Positions 55,125-63,543 of a DNA stretch of 64,000 bases are shown here, piece by piece. The stretch is from Winogradskyella immobilis. GTDB taxonomy: Bacteria; Bacteroidota; Bacteroidia; Flavobacteriales; Flavobacteriaceae. Position 1 is the first letter of the stretch. Each line of letters starts with the position of its first letter. The stretch covers positions 62,001 through 126,000 of the forward strand of contig NZ_JAIQXX010000004.1 in NCBI RefSeq assembly GCF_021887715.1, in the 5' to 3' direction. The position numbers and the translations under genes were made by a program. The notes below the pieces were generated by a model. It saw only the letters and a list, made by a program, of their open reading frames with translations, had not been told where the DNA came from and made no database searches.

Positions 55125-57350
55125 CTAATTTTTATTTTTAAACTTGTCAAAATCTGAAGCTTCTTCCACTTTGGGAAAACTGTTGTTTTTCATATTCGTA
55201 TCTGCAAACTCAAAATTTGGATCTAAGATTACATTTTTAACTTGCTTAGATTTAATAAATGTTTTCTTAGCTTCATATTCATTATGTCTCCAAATTTCGG
55301 CAGGAATCGTATCAATTTCAGAAGTGCCATCCGTAAATTGCCATTCTACACGTACAGGCATTACTAAACCTCCAACATTTTTTACTGTTATTTCGTAGAT
55401 GTTTTTGCCTTTTAACTCTTTACGTAATTCGGGTTCGTTTAAACGTGATAAAAACTGTCCATAGGCCTGGTCTGGTGCTGAGGTCATTGTAATAACTTCT
55501 GGCCCTGAAGAAAAATCTCTAGCCATATGACCACCATTCTCAGCCTTAATATTTGCTTTTACAGCTTGACTTTTATTTTCAATACTAACTTCATCTTCTA
55601 CGGTAAACCATTTTACATCGGCGAGTTCCATGTCTACATTATCAGTAGTAAAAAACCATCCGCGGTAAAACCAATCTAAATCTACGGCAGTGGCATCTTC
55701 AAGTGTTCTAAATAAATCAGCAGGGTTCGGATGCTTATATTTCCAGCTGTTAGCATAAGCTTTAAAGGCTTGGTCAAATAATTCTTGTCCAACAATAGAG
55801 TTACGTAACATTTGTAAGCCAACCGTTGGTTTTTGATAGAAGTTAGCTCCAAACTGCGTCATAAGTTCATTGTCTGAAGACGTCATAATAGGACGCATAA
55901 TACTTTGATCTCCGCTCATAAAAGGTACAATACTTTTAGGTGTGGTATGGTTGTAGTCAGGATATCGTTCTTTCATGGTACGTTGATGAATAAATGTGTT
56001 TAAACCTTCGTCCATCCACATCCATTGACGCTCGTCAGAACTTACAATCATAGGAAACCAGTTGTGTCCAACTTCGTGAACAATAGTGCTAATCATTCCT
56101 GCTTTTGCATTTTCACTTATTTTTCCATTAACAGGGCGACCTCCATTAAAACTAATCATAGGAAACTCCATACCAATATTAGAAGTGTTTACAGAAATAG
56201 CAACAGGATAAGGATATTCAAAAACAGCTTCAGAATAGATTTCTAATGCATTTTTAACCGCAAGCGTAGACGACTCACTCCAAACTGGCAAACCTTCTTT
56301 TGGGTAGAAAGACATTGCCATAACGGTATGTGTTTCTAATGGTACAGCTTGTGCATCCCAAATAAATTTTCGAGAAGAAGCAAAAGCAAAATCACGAACA
56401 TTCTCTGCTCTAAATTTCCAAGTTTTAGTTGAAGTACTTTTGTCTTTTTCGTTATCACGCGCTTCTTGTTCGGTGACAATCATTATGGGCTTATCTACAG
56501 ATTTTCGAGCTTTAGCTAAACGATCTCGCTGTGTTTTTGTTAAAACATCACCTTCGTTTTTTAAATCTCCAGTAGCAGCAACGATATGATCTGCAGGCAC
56601 AGTGAGTTCTACATCGTAATCTCCAAATTCTAAGGCAAATTCTCCTAGACGATTAAATTGTTTGTTCTGCCAGCCTTCAGTATCATTATAAACTGCCATT
56701 CTTGGAAACCAATGCGCAATTAAATAAACGGTATTGTCATCTTCAGGGAAATATTCATAACCTTCACGAGTCAATAAAAATTTAGCTCTATCTGTTATAG
56801 GATAAGACCAACCAATAGAAAATGTCATTGATTCCCCCGATTTTAGAGGTGTTTTTAGAAGCACCTTCATCATGGTATTATTGACGATATGTTTAATATC
56901 TGCGCCTCTATTATCTTTAATATATTTTATAGTATAACCAGCAGGAAAATCAACAGCACGTGTTAATAATTGCATTTGTCGTGTATTTATAGAATCGCGA
57001 ACACTTCCTTGAACAAAACTAAAATCTTCGCTTCCTTTTTTGTTGACGTTTTGTTCTAGTTGAATCCATAGATAGCGCAAATCGTCTGGTGAATTATTAA
57101 AATATGTAATGACTTCATCTCCAAAAATCATATTGTTTTTTTCATCTAAAGAAGCTTTAATCTTATAGTTAGCACGTTGCTGCCAATAGGCCTTTCCAGG
57201 TGCGCCACTTGCAGCACGATATACATTTGGTGCTTTTATGAGGTTGTCTATAGGTTCAAACTTGCCCTGATATTGTTGGTTTTGGGCAATGATATAAGGA
57301 GACAAAAAGATAAATACTAGTAATAATAGTATTAAGTTAGTACGGATCAT
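55125..57350 (-). CDS. Exported M1-family metallopeptidase
   Basis: 741 residues, signal peptide (ends YIIAQ). N-terminal saddle domain, then the gluzincin site 'IVHEVGHNWFPMIVSSDERQ' with His425/Glu426/His429 and third ligand Glu448 in 'WMWMDEGLNTF', spacing 18 as in classical M1 enzymes. The exopeptidase motif reads 'GMEFPMISFNGG', a variant of GxMEN, so aminopeptidase specificity may be altered. Periplasmic or surface peptide trimming is expected. It is followed 12 bases later by a thioredoxin-like gene. Confidence 0.9.
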   Translation of the reverse strand: MIRTNLILLLLVFIFLSPYIIAQNQQYQGKFEPIDNLIKAPNVYRAASGAPGKAYWQQRANYKIKASLDEKNNMIFGDEVITYFNNSPDDLRYLWIQLEQNVNKKGSEDFSFVQGSVRDSINTRQMQLLTRAVDFPAGYTIKYIKDNRGADIKHIVNNTMMKVLLKTPLKSGESMTFSIGWSYPITDRAKFLLTREGYEYFPEDDNTVYLIAHWFPRMAVYNDTEGWQNKQFNRLGEFALEFGDYDVELTVPADHIVAATGDLKNEGDVLTKTQRDRLAKARKSVDKPIMIVTEQEARDNEKDKSTSTKTWKFRAENVRDFAFASSRKFIWDAQAVPLETHTVMAMSFYPKEGLPVWSESSTLAVKNALEIYSEAVFEYPYPVAISVNTSNIGMEFPMISFNGGRPVNGKISENAKAGMISTIVHEVGHNWFPMIVSSDERQWMWMDEGLNTFIHQRTMKERYPDYNHTTPKSIVPFMSGDQSIMRPIMTSSDNELMTQFGANFYQKPTVGLQMLRNSIVGQELFDQAFKAYANSWKYKHPNPADLFRTLEDATAVDLDWFYRGWFFTTDNVDMELADVKWFTVEDEVSIENKSQAVKANIKAENGGHMARDFSSGPEVITMTSAPDQAYGQFLSRLNEPELRKELKGKNIYEITVKNVGGLVMPVRVEWQFTDGTSEIDTIPAEIWRHNEYEAKKTFIKSKQVKNVILDPNFEFADTNMKNNSFPKVEEASDFDKFKNKN

Positions 57351-57411
57351 AATTTGAAATGAATTAGTATATATTGGTAAAGTTAGAAATTATTTAAATA
57401 GTATAGCACTC

Positions 57412-58671
57412 TTAAAAATTTTCTTTTAGATCTTCAATAATACGTCTGCTTAATTCGCTAACATAAGTTTCACCAGAAAGCCACCGTTGAGTATAATCAG
57501 AAAACTTCTTATCTAGATTAATACCTTTAGATTTAAGTTGTTTATAAACTGTTTTATATTCGGAATTATCAATATTAAAATCATCCCATAATTTCAAATC
57601 ATATTGTAAATAAGGGTCATTATTATATCTATTTAAATTCCAATATTGCTGTTCAGAGAAATTTAGAGTATCAAATTTTTGATTTATAATTTTTAAGTTA
57701 CAATAATGTTCCAATTGATCTATGTTATAATAACTGTTAACCATAGATAAGTAAGGTGTGTCATTAAAATAGTTAAAACGCATTGTAATTTCTGCCTTCA
57801 GTTCCATGTTTTTTAAAGCACTGAAATAATTATTAGTTTTATATTCAATAGATAATATTTGATAATTAGAATTGTATACATCTATAAATCCATTTTCACC
57901 TTTTCCTTTAAAATGGATACGCCGTACTAATCGATCATCTGACGTATAATAGGTTGAATCTTGTGAAAAATTATAAGTATTGAATTTAGCTTTAGATAGA
58001 ATACCTTGATGTTCTAACACTCTCAATGCTCTTAAATTATTTCCGGCGCTAGGCATAGATGGTTTATTAGCAAACTTGTTTTCATTTAACCACCTAGAGT
58101 CTGAGACATAAGCTCTACTGTTGTCAAAAAAGAATTTATAATTAGAATATACGGCAACGTTACCAATTTTCCCTGAAAAAACAGAATAACCGATACTTTC
58201 CATAAACATGATATGTTCATTATTCTTTTTAGCTTTTTCGTTATAATACGCTATAGCTATATGGGGATCCTTTTTCCGATTATCATTATAAGTTTTAACT
58301 AATGTTCTAATAAAAGGTTTTAGCTTAAATTTAGATTTAGAAGTAATAATTATTTCTTCAAGCTTATTTGGCTTTAATTTAAAAATTTCGATTTTTTGAG
58401 CTTTCTCAAGCGTTAAAGACATAGTTTCATATCCAATATGAGATATTAAAATAATATCGCTTTTACTTCCATTATTTATTAACAATGTAAAAGCACCATT
58501 TTGGTCAGAAAACGTGCCTGTAGATTTCTGCTGATGTAAAATATTAGCGTATATAATTGGTTCGTTAGTATCTTCATCTAAAATCTTACCAGTAAGTCTA
58601 ATGTTTTCTGTTGAATGACTTAATGATGTTAAAAAACACCAAATTAATGTAGTCATTAAAGATTTTTTCAT
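57412..58671 (-). CDS. Exported CarboxypepD-like-domain protein of unknown function
   Basis: 419 residues: signal peptide (ends SLSHS), carboxypeptidase-regulatory-like domain ('IRLTGKILDEDTNEPIIYAN' to 'HIGYETMSLTLEKAQKI', ~residues 22-105), then a ~300-residue region rich in Tyr/Asn strands ('YNEKAKKNNEHIMFMESIGY', 'LRVLEHQGILSKAKFNTYNF'). This layout is common in Bacteroidota proteins of the DUF5686-like sort but no barrel end is visible. It is first in the minus-strand hydrolase operon and divergent from ppa. No function assigned. Confidence 0.68.
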   Translation of the reverse strand: MKKSLMTTLIWCFLTSLSHSTENIRLTGKILDEDTNEPIIYANILHQQKSTGTFSDQNGAFTLLINNGSKSDIILISHIGYETMSLTLEKAQKIEIFKLKPNKLEEIIITSKSKFKLKPFIRTLVKTYNDNRKKDPHIAIAYYNEKAKKNNEHIMFMESIGYSVFSGKIGNVAVYSNYKFFFDNSRAYVSDSRWLNENKFANKPSMPSAGNNLRALRVLEHQGILSKAKFNTYNFSQDSTYYTSDDRLVRRIHFKGKGENGFIDVYNSNYQILSIEYKTNNYFSALKNMELKAEITMRFNYFNDTPYLSMVNSYYNIDQLEHYCNLKIINQKFDTLNFSEQQYWNLNRYNNDPYLQYDLKLWDDFNIDNSEYKTVYKQLKSKGINLDKKFSDYTQRWLSGETYVSELSRRIIEDLKENF

Positions 58672-58706
58672 GTCATATTTTTAATTTAATAAACCTAATA
58701 AATAGG

Positions 58707-58736
58707 TTGTTAAAGATAAACATTAGATTATCTTTG
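58707..58736 (+). promoter_or_regulatory. Bacteroidota-type promoter of ppa
   Basis: TTG at 58707-58709, 19-base spacer and a perfect TAnnTTTG (TATCTTTG, 58729-58736), about 65 bases before the start codon. It is the clearest housekeeping promoter in the window. Confidence 0.72.
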
Positions 58737-58801
58737 CAGCCCGAAATTTTCAAGAATTAATAATAAGATTTCCTTTTTTGTGGAAATAAAAATACATTTT
58801 A

Positions 58802-59329
58802 ATGAGTCCAAAAGGTAAACTAACATTCGATGTTTTAATAGAAATCCCAAAAGGGAGTCGTAATAAATACGAATACGATTTTGAGTTGCAAAAAATACGT
58901 TTTGACCGTATGTTATTCTCTTCAATGATGTATCCTGGAGATTATGGATTTATTCCAGAAACTTTAGCTTTAGATGGAGATCCATTAGATGTATTGGTAA
59001 TGGGAACAGAGCCTACGTTTCCTATGTGTGTAATGGAAGTAAAACCAATAGGTGTTTTCCATATGGCAGATGAAAAAGGACCTGATGAAAAATTAATTTG
59101 TGTACCTGTAACAGATCCTATCTGGAATAGTTATAACGATATTACAGACTTAAATCCTCATCGTAAAAAAGAAATTACACATTTCTTTCAAGTTTATAAA
59201 GATTTGGAAAAGAAAAAAGTAGATGTTGGTGGTTGGGGAGATGCTTCTGAAGCCTATGATATTCTTCATAAATGTATTGAACGTTATGAGAATAGCGAAC
59301 ATAAAGTAAATAAAGATTTTACAATTTAG
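58802..59329 (+). CDS. ppa: Inorganic pyrophosphatase (family I)
   Basis: 175-residue soluble Mg-dependent enzyme that hydrolyses pyrophosphate. Family I motifs: 'EIPKGSRNKYEYD', 'MMYPGDYGFIPETLALDGDP', 'LDVLVMG' (metal Asp residues) and 'KPIGVFHMADEKGPDEKLIC'. It is followed by the membrane pyrophosphatase gene after a terminator, so the window pairs soluble and energy-conserving pyrophosphatases. Confidence 0.96.
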   Translation: MSPKGKLTFDVLIEIPKGSRNKYEYDFELQKIRFDRMLFSSMMYPGDYGFIPETLALDGDPLDVLVMGTEPTFPMCVMEVKPIGVFHMADEKGPDEKLICVPVTDPIWNSYNDITDLNPHRKKEITHFFQVYKDLEKKKVDVGGWGDASEAYDILHKCIERYENSEHKVNKDFTI

Positions 59330-59351
59330 AAGTTCTAAAATATAATTATAG

Positions 59352-59386
59352 AAACCCTTCTGTATTAGATATAGAAGGGTTTTTTA
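59352..59386 (+). terminator. Terminator after ppa
   Basis: Arms AAACCCTTCT and AGAAGGGTTT around an 11-base loop, followed by a T run. It separates ppa from hppA. Confidence 0.82.
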
Positions 59387-59403
59387 ATTCTCATTGATTT
59401 TAC

Positions 59404-59411
59404 TACTTTTG
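59404..59411 (+). promoter_or_regulatory. -7 element (TACTTTTG) for the membrane pyrophosphatase gene
   Basis: Perfect TAnnTTTG 36 bases before the chosen ATG at 59448 and just after the ppa terminator. It supports that start and excludes the upstream TTG at 59394. Confidence 0.5.
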
Positions 59412-59447
59412 CCGAGCAAAATAATAAATCAAATTAAAAACTATAAT

Positions 59448-61940
59448 ATGGAATCACTGATGATTTACATGCCAATAGCTTTGGCGTTTTTAGGATTAAT
59501 CTATATGATTGTAAAACAATCTTGGGTAATGAAACAAGATGCTGGAGATGGTAAAATGAAAGAAATTTCAGATCATATTTACGAAGGAGCACTTGCTTTC
59601 TTAAATGCAGAATATAGGTTGCTTGCTGTTTTTGTTCTTATTGTAGCTGCAGCGTTAACTGCAGTGTCTTTTATAGTACCAACAACACATTGGTTAATTG
59701 TAATTGCTTTTGTTTTTGGTGCAGTATTCTCTGCATTTGCAGGAAATATTGGAATGAAAATCGCAACAAAGACTAATGTAAGAACAACTCAAGCTGCACG
59801 TACAAGTTTACCTAACGCACTTAAAATCTCTTTTGGAGGTGGTACTGTAATGGGACTTGGTGTTGCAGGTTTAGCCGTATTAGGTTTAACAGCATTCTTT
59901 ATATTTTTCTTTTGGTTTTTTATGGGGAGCGAATGGACAAATACAATGGATATGACTATTGTATTAGAAACATTAGCTGGTTTTTCTCTAGGAGCTGAAT
60001 CTATCGCATTATTTGCAAGAGTAGGTGGCGGTATCTATACTAAAGCTGCTGATGTAGGAGCTGATTTAGTAGGTAAAGTAGAAGCAGGTATACCAGAAGA
60101 TGATCCTCGTAACCCAGCAACTATTGCAGATAATGTAGGTGATAATGTAGGTGATGTTGCAGGTATGGGAGCCGATTTGTTTGGATCTTATGTAGCAACA
60201 GTATTAGCAGCAATGGTTTTAGGTAACTATGTGATTAAAGATATGGGAGGTAATATCGGTGAAGCCTTTGGAGGTATCGGGCCAATTTTATTGCCAATGG
60301 CAATAGCTGGCGCAGGAATCATAATTTCTATTATTGGAACCATGTTGGTGAAAATAAAAAGTAACGATGCTAAAGAAGCTCAAGTTATGGGAGCTTTAAA
60401 TATTGGTAACTGGACATCTATTGTTTTAGTTGCTATATCATGTTTTGCTTTAGTAACTTGGATGTTACCAGAAACAATGCAAATGAACTTCTTTGGTGAA
60501 GGTTTAGTTGAAATTTCTTCTATGCGTGTGTTTTATGCAACCTTAGTTGGTTTAACGGTAGGAGCAGTTATTTCTTCAGTTACTGAATATTATACAGGAT
60601 TAGGCAAAAAACCAATTTTAAATATTGTTCAACAATCGTCTACTGGAGCAGGAACAAACATTATTGCTGGTTTAGCGACTGGAATGATTTCTACTTTCCC
60701 TTCAGTATTATTATTTGCTGGAGCAATATGGGCATCTTATGCTTTTGCTGGATTCTATGGTGTTGCTTTAGCAGCTTCTGCGATGATGGCTACAACAGCT
60801 ATGCAGTTGGCAATTGATGCTTTCGGGCCAATTTCTGATAACGCTGGTGGTATTGCTGAAATGAGCGAACAAGAACCAATCGTTAGAGAACGTACAGATA
60901 TCTTAGATTCAGTTGGTAATACAACGGCAGCAACAGGAAAAGGTTTTGCGATCGCTTCTGCTGCATTAACGTCATTAGCATTATTTGCTGCTTATGTAAC
61001 GTTTACAGGAATTGATGGTATTAATATTTTTAAAGCACCAGTATTAGCAATGTTATTTGTTGGTGGTATGGTACCAGTAGTATTCTCTGCTTTAGCAATG
61101 AATGCTGTAGGTAAAGCTGCCATGGAAATGGTAGAAGAGGTTCGTCGTCAGTTTAGAGAGATTCCTGGAATTATGGAAGGTACTGGGAAACCAGAATATG
61201 ATAAATGTGTCGCAATTTCTACTAAAGCATCTTTAAAAGAAATGATGTTACCTGGTTTATTAACTATCGGATTCCCATTAATTATTGCATTTGTACCTAT
61301 GTTATTTGGAATGGATAATCAAGCTATTGCCGAAATGTTAGGAGGCTATATGGCAGGTGTTACGGTATCTGGTGTGTTATGGGCTATCTTTCAGAACAAC
61401 GCTGGTGGTGCATGGGATAATGCTAAGAAATCTTTTGAAGCAGGTGTTGAAATTAATGGTGAAATGACATTTAAAGGTTCTGATGCGCATAAAGCAGCAG
61501 TAACTGGAGATACAGTTGGAGACCCATTTAAAGATACTTCAGGACCATCAATGAACATCTTAATTAAATTAACGTGTTTAATAGGTTTAGTAGTAGCTCC
61601 AATTTTAGGAGGTCATACAGAAGAAGGTCTAGCAATGGTAAATGAGAAAGAAAATGTTTGGATTGATAATAATGGTGTTAAGCATAATATAGCTGAAGCT
61701 AAGGAGATGGAGTTTTCGGACGAAGCTAAATCTATAGAAAAGCGTGTTGAAGTAAAAATGACTAAAGAAGAAGATGGATTGGCAAAAGCTATTTTTACAA
61801 CAACGATTACAAAGAATGGAGAAGATACTGTTACTGAAAAAGTTTTTGAAGGTACAGAGGAAGAAGTGAAAGCTAAAATTGAAGCCTTTGAGAAAATGTC
61901 AAAAGAAGCTAAAGAAAAAGTAAAGAAAGCAATTAAATAA
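59448..61940 (+). CDS. hppA: Membrane-bound ion-pumping pyrophosphatase
   Basis: 830 residues from 'MESLMIYMPIALAFLGL'; an upstream TTG lies before the promoter box. About 16 TM helices; active-site loops 'GADLVGKVEAGIPEDDPRNP' and 'DNVGDNVGDVAGMGADLFGS', and late 'SDAHKAAVTGDTVGDPFKDT'. 'GNTTAATGKGFAIASA' has the Ala typical of K+-dependent enzymes. 'LGAESIALFARVGGG' keeps a Glu found in Na+ pumps, while 'DLFGSY' has Gly where many have Glu, so Na+ versus H+ pumping cannot be decided. The last ~108 residues are a soluble charged extension absent from typical ~700-residue members. Confidence 0.93.
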   Translation: MESLMIYMPIALAFLGLIYMIVKQSWVMKQDAGDGKMKEISDHIYEGALAFLNAEYRLLAVFVLIVAAALTAVSFIVPTTHWLIVIAFVFGAVFSAFAGNIGMKIATKTNVRTTQAARTSLPNALKISFGGGTVMGLGVAGLAVLGLTAFFIFFFWFFMGSEWTNTMDMTIVLETLAGFSLGAESIALFARVGGGIYTKAADVGADLVGKVEAGIPEDDPRNPATIADNVGDNVGDVAGMGADLFGSYVATVLAAMVLGNYVIKDMGGNIGEAFGGIGPILLPMAIAGAGIIISIIGTMLVKIKSNDAKEAQVMGALNIGNWTSIVLVAISCFALVTWMLPETMQMNFFGEGLVEISSMRVFYATLVGLTVGAVISSVTEYYTGLGKKPILNIVQQSSTGAGTNIIAGLATGMISTFPSVLLFAGAIWASYAFAGFYGVALAASAMMATTAMQLAIDAFGPISDNAGGIAEMSEQEPIVRERTDILDSVGNTTAATGKGFAIASAALTSLALFAAYVTFTGIDGINIFKAPVLAMLFVGGMVPVVFSALAMNAVGKAAMEMVEEVRRQFREIPGIMEGTGKPEYDKCVAISTKASLKEMMLPGLLTIGFPLIIAFVPMLFGMDNQAIAEMLGGYMAGVTVSGVLWAIFQNNAGGAWDNAKKSFEAGVEINGEMTFKGSDAHKAAVTGDTVGDPFKDTSGPSMNILIKLTCLIGLVVAPILGGHTEEGLAMVNEKENVWIDNNGVKHNIAEAKEMEFSDEAKSIEKRVEVKMTKEEDGLAKAIFTTTITKNGEDTVTEKVFEGTEEEVKAKIEAFEKMSKEAKEKVKKAIK

Positions 61941-61966
61941 AGAGATCGTATTTAATATACTTATAA

Positions 61967-61993
61967 AAAAACCACGTCTTTGACGTGGTTTTT
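61967..61993. terminator. Bidirectional terminator between hppA and metK
   Basis: Perfect stem AAAAACCACGTC / GACGTGGTTTTT with loop TTT; A/T tails on both sides serve both convergent genes. Confidence 0.88.
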
Positions 61994-62017
61994 CTTTATA
62001 TTATAATCAGTAATAAA

Positions 62018-63271
62018 TTATAATCCAAAAGCTATTTTTACCTTATCGACGTAATCTAATTTTTCCCATGTAAATAATTCAACATCTATAGTTTTAGATT
62101 CACCATGAGGTTGTACAAATATTTTAGATACGATTTCATTTTGCCTTCCCATATGTCCATAAGCAGCTGTTTCGCTATACATAGGTTGACGTAGTTTTAA
62201 ACGCGATTCAATAGAAGCTGGACGCATGTCAAAGATATCTTTTACTCTTTCAGAAATTTCACTATCTGTCATATTAAAAGGGCATGTGCCATACGTGTCT
62301 ACTAAAATAGAAGTTGGTTGTACAACTCCAATAGCATAACTTACTTGCACTAATACTTCATTGCAAATACCAGCAGCAACTAAATTCTTAGCTATATGGC
62401 GCGTTGCATAAGCAGCACTTCTATCTACTTTACTTGGGTCTTTTCCTGAAAATGCGCCACCACCATGAGCGCCTTTTCCGCCATAAGTGTCTACAATAAT
62501 TTTACGTCCTGTTAATCCTGTATCACCATGTGGACCACCGATAACAAATTTTCCTGTTGGATTTATATGATACGTAATGTCGTCATTAAATAGTATTTGA
62601 ATATTTTCAGGAAGTTGCGCTTTAACTCTCGGGATTAGAATATCAACAATATCTTTTCTGATTTTTGCAAGCATAACATCGTCAGATGCAAAATCATCAT
62701 GCTGCGTAGAAACTACAATAGCATCAATACGTTGAGGTATATTATCATCACTATATTCAATAGTCACTTGACTCTTAGAATCTGGACGTAGATAAGTAAT
62801 ATCTTTATTTTCTCTTCTTAATTCAGCAAGCTCAATTAAAATTTTATGCGATAAATCTAAAGCTAAAGGCATAAAATTTTCTGTTTCTCTAGAAGCATAA
62901 CCAAACATCATACCTTGGTCACCTGCGCCTTGTTCTTCTTTAGATTCACGGTCAACTCCACGATTTATATCTTCAGATTGTTCGTGTATTGCAGAAAACA
63001 CACCACAAGAATTACCATCAAACATATATTCGCTTTTAGTATAGCCAATTTTATTAATAGTATCTCTTGCAATTTTTTGCACATCTAAATACGTGTTAGA
63101 TTTTACTTCACCAGCTAATATAACTTGACCTGTAGTTACAAGTGTTTCACAAGCTACTTTCGATTCTGGATCGAATGCTAAAAAATTATCAATTAACGCA
63201 TCACTAATTTGATCTGCTACTTTATCTGGGTGTCCTTCAGAAACACTTTCTGAAGTAAATAAATATGCCAT
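62018..63271 (-). CDS. metK: S-adenosylmethionine synthase
   Basis: Makes S-adenosylmethionine from methionine and ATP. 417 residues with '[20 protein letters not shown]', '[12 protein letters not shown]', '[12 protein letters not shown]' (adenine/methionine loop), '[20 protein letters not shown]' and '[20 protein letters not shown]'. The start is the conserved '[10 protein letters not shown]'. Expression is very probably controlled by the SAM-II riboswitch in the 172 bases upstream, giving feedback by its own product. Confidence 0.97.
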   Translation of the reverse strand: MAYLFTSESVSEGHPDKVADQISDALIDNFLAFDPESKVACETLVTTGQVILAGEVKSNTYLDVQKIARDTINKIGYTKSEYMFDGNSCGVFSAIHEQSEDINRGVDRESKEEQGAGDQGMMFGYASRETENFMPLALDLSHKILIELAELRRENKDITYLRPDSKSQVTIEYSDDNIPQRIDAIVVSTQHDDFASDDVMLAKIRKDIVDILIPRVKAQLPENIQILFNDDITYHINPTGKFVIGGPHGDTGLTGRKIIVDTYGGKGAHGGGAFSGKDPSKVDRSAAYATRHIAKNLVAAGICNEVLVQVSYAIGVVQPTSILVDTYGTCPFNMTDSEISERVKDIFDMRPASIESRLKLRQPMYSETAAYGHMGRQNEIVSKIFVQPHGESKTIDVELFTWEKLDYVDKVKIAFGL

Positions 63272-63293
63272 ATTCTATTTCTATTATTTATTG

Positions 63294-63303
63294 CAGATTT
63301 GAC
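63294..63303 (-). promoter_or_regulatory. Candidate expression-platform switch segment of the metK leader
   Basis: In the mRNA this is GUCAAAUCUG, exactly complementary over 10 nt to CAGAUUUGAC in the SAM-II aptamer core (63421-63430). Pairing of the two would exclude the SAM-binding pseudoknot. It ends about 22 nt before the metK start codon. Confidence 0.5.
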
Positions 63304-63323
63304 GAAAATGTCTAAAGAAGTTT

Positions 63324-63438
63324 ACACTGCCTTTAGCATTTAATCCCGAACTTTGTTTCGGAATCTGTCTGTAATTAGTGACAGGTGCTGAAACAAGTTC
63401 AGCACTAGAGGTTGCAATCAGTCAAATCTGTCCTCTAT
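63324..63438 (-). ncRNA. SAM-II riboswitch upstream of metK
   Basis: Read on the minus strand: P1 AGAGG (63436-63432) with CCUCU (63411-63407); conserved core GAUUUGACUGAUUGCAA; and the downstream AAAUGCUAAAGGCAGU. The pseudoknot helix ACUG (63422-63419) pairs with CAGU (63329-63326). These elements match the SAM-II consensus known from Alphaproteobacteria and Bacteroidota. The loop between the core and the 3' strand is enlarged and holds three small hairpins (e.g. GTGCTGAA/TTCAGCAC at 63385-63405). Its place before metK supports feedback by SAM. Confidence 0.85.
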
Positions 63439-63543
63439 TTTTTAAGATTTCAAAAATACAAAAATCAAAGTACTCATAAAACGAAACCAATTAAAAATAA
63501 AAGATAAAATTTTGTAAAAGTTATAGTAACCTTAAACTAAAGA

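Noticed and set aside
59394-59447. TTG-initiated extension of the membrane pyrophosphatase
   Set aside because: Lies upstream of a perfect -7 box; the conserved hydrophobic start is MESLMIY at 59448.
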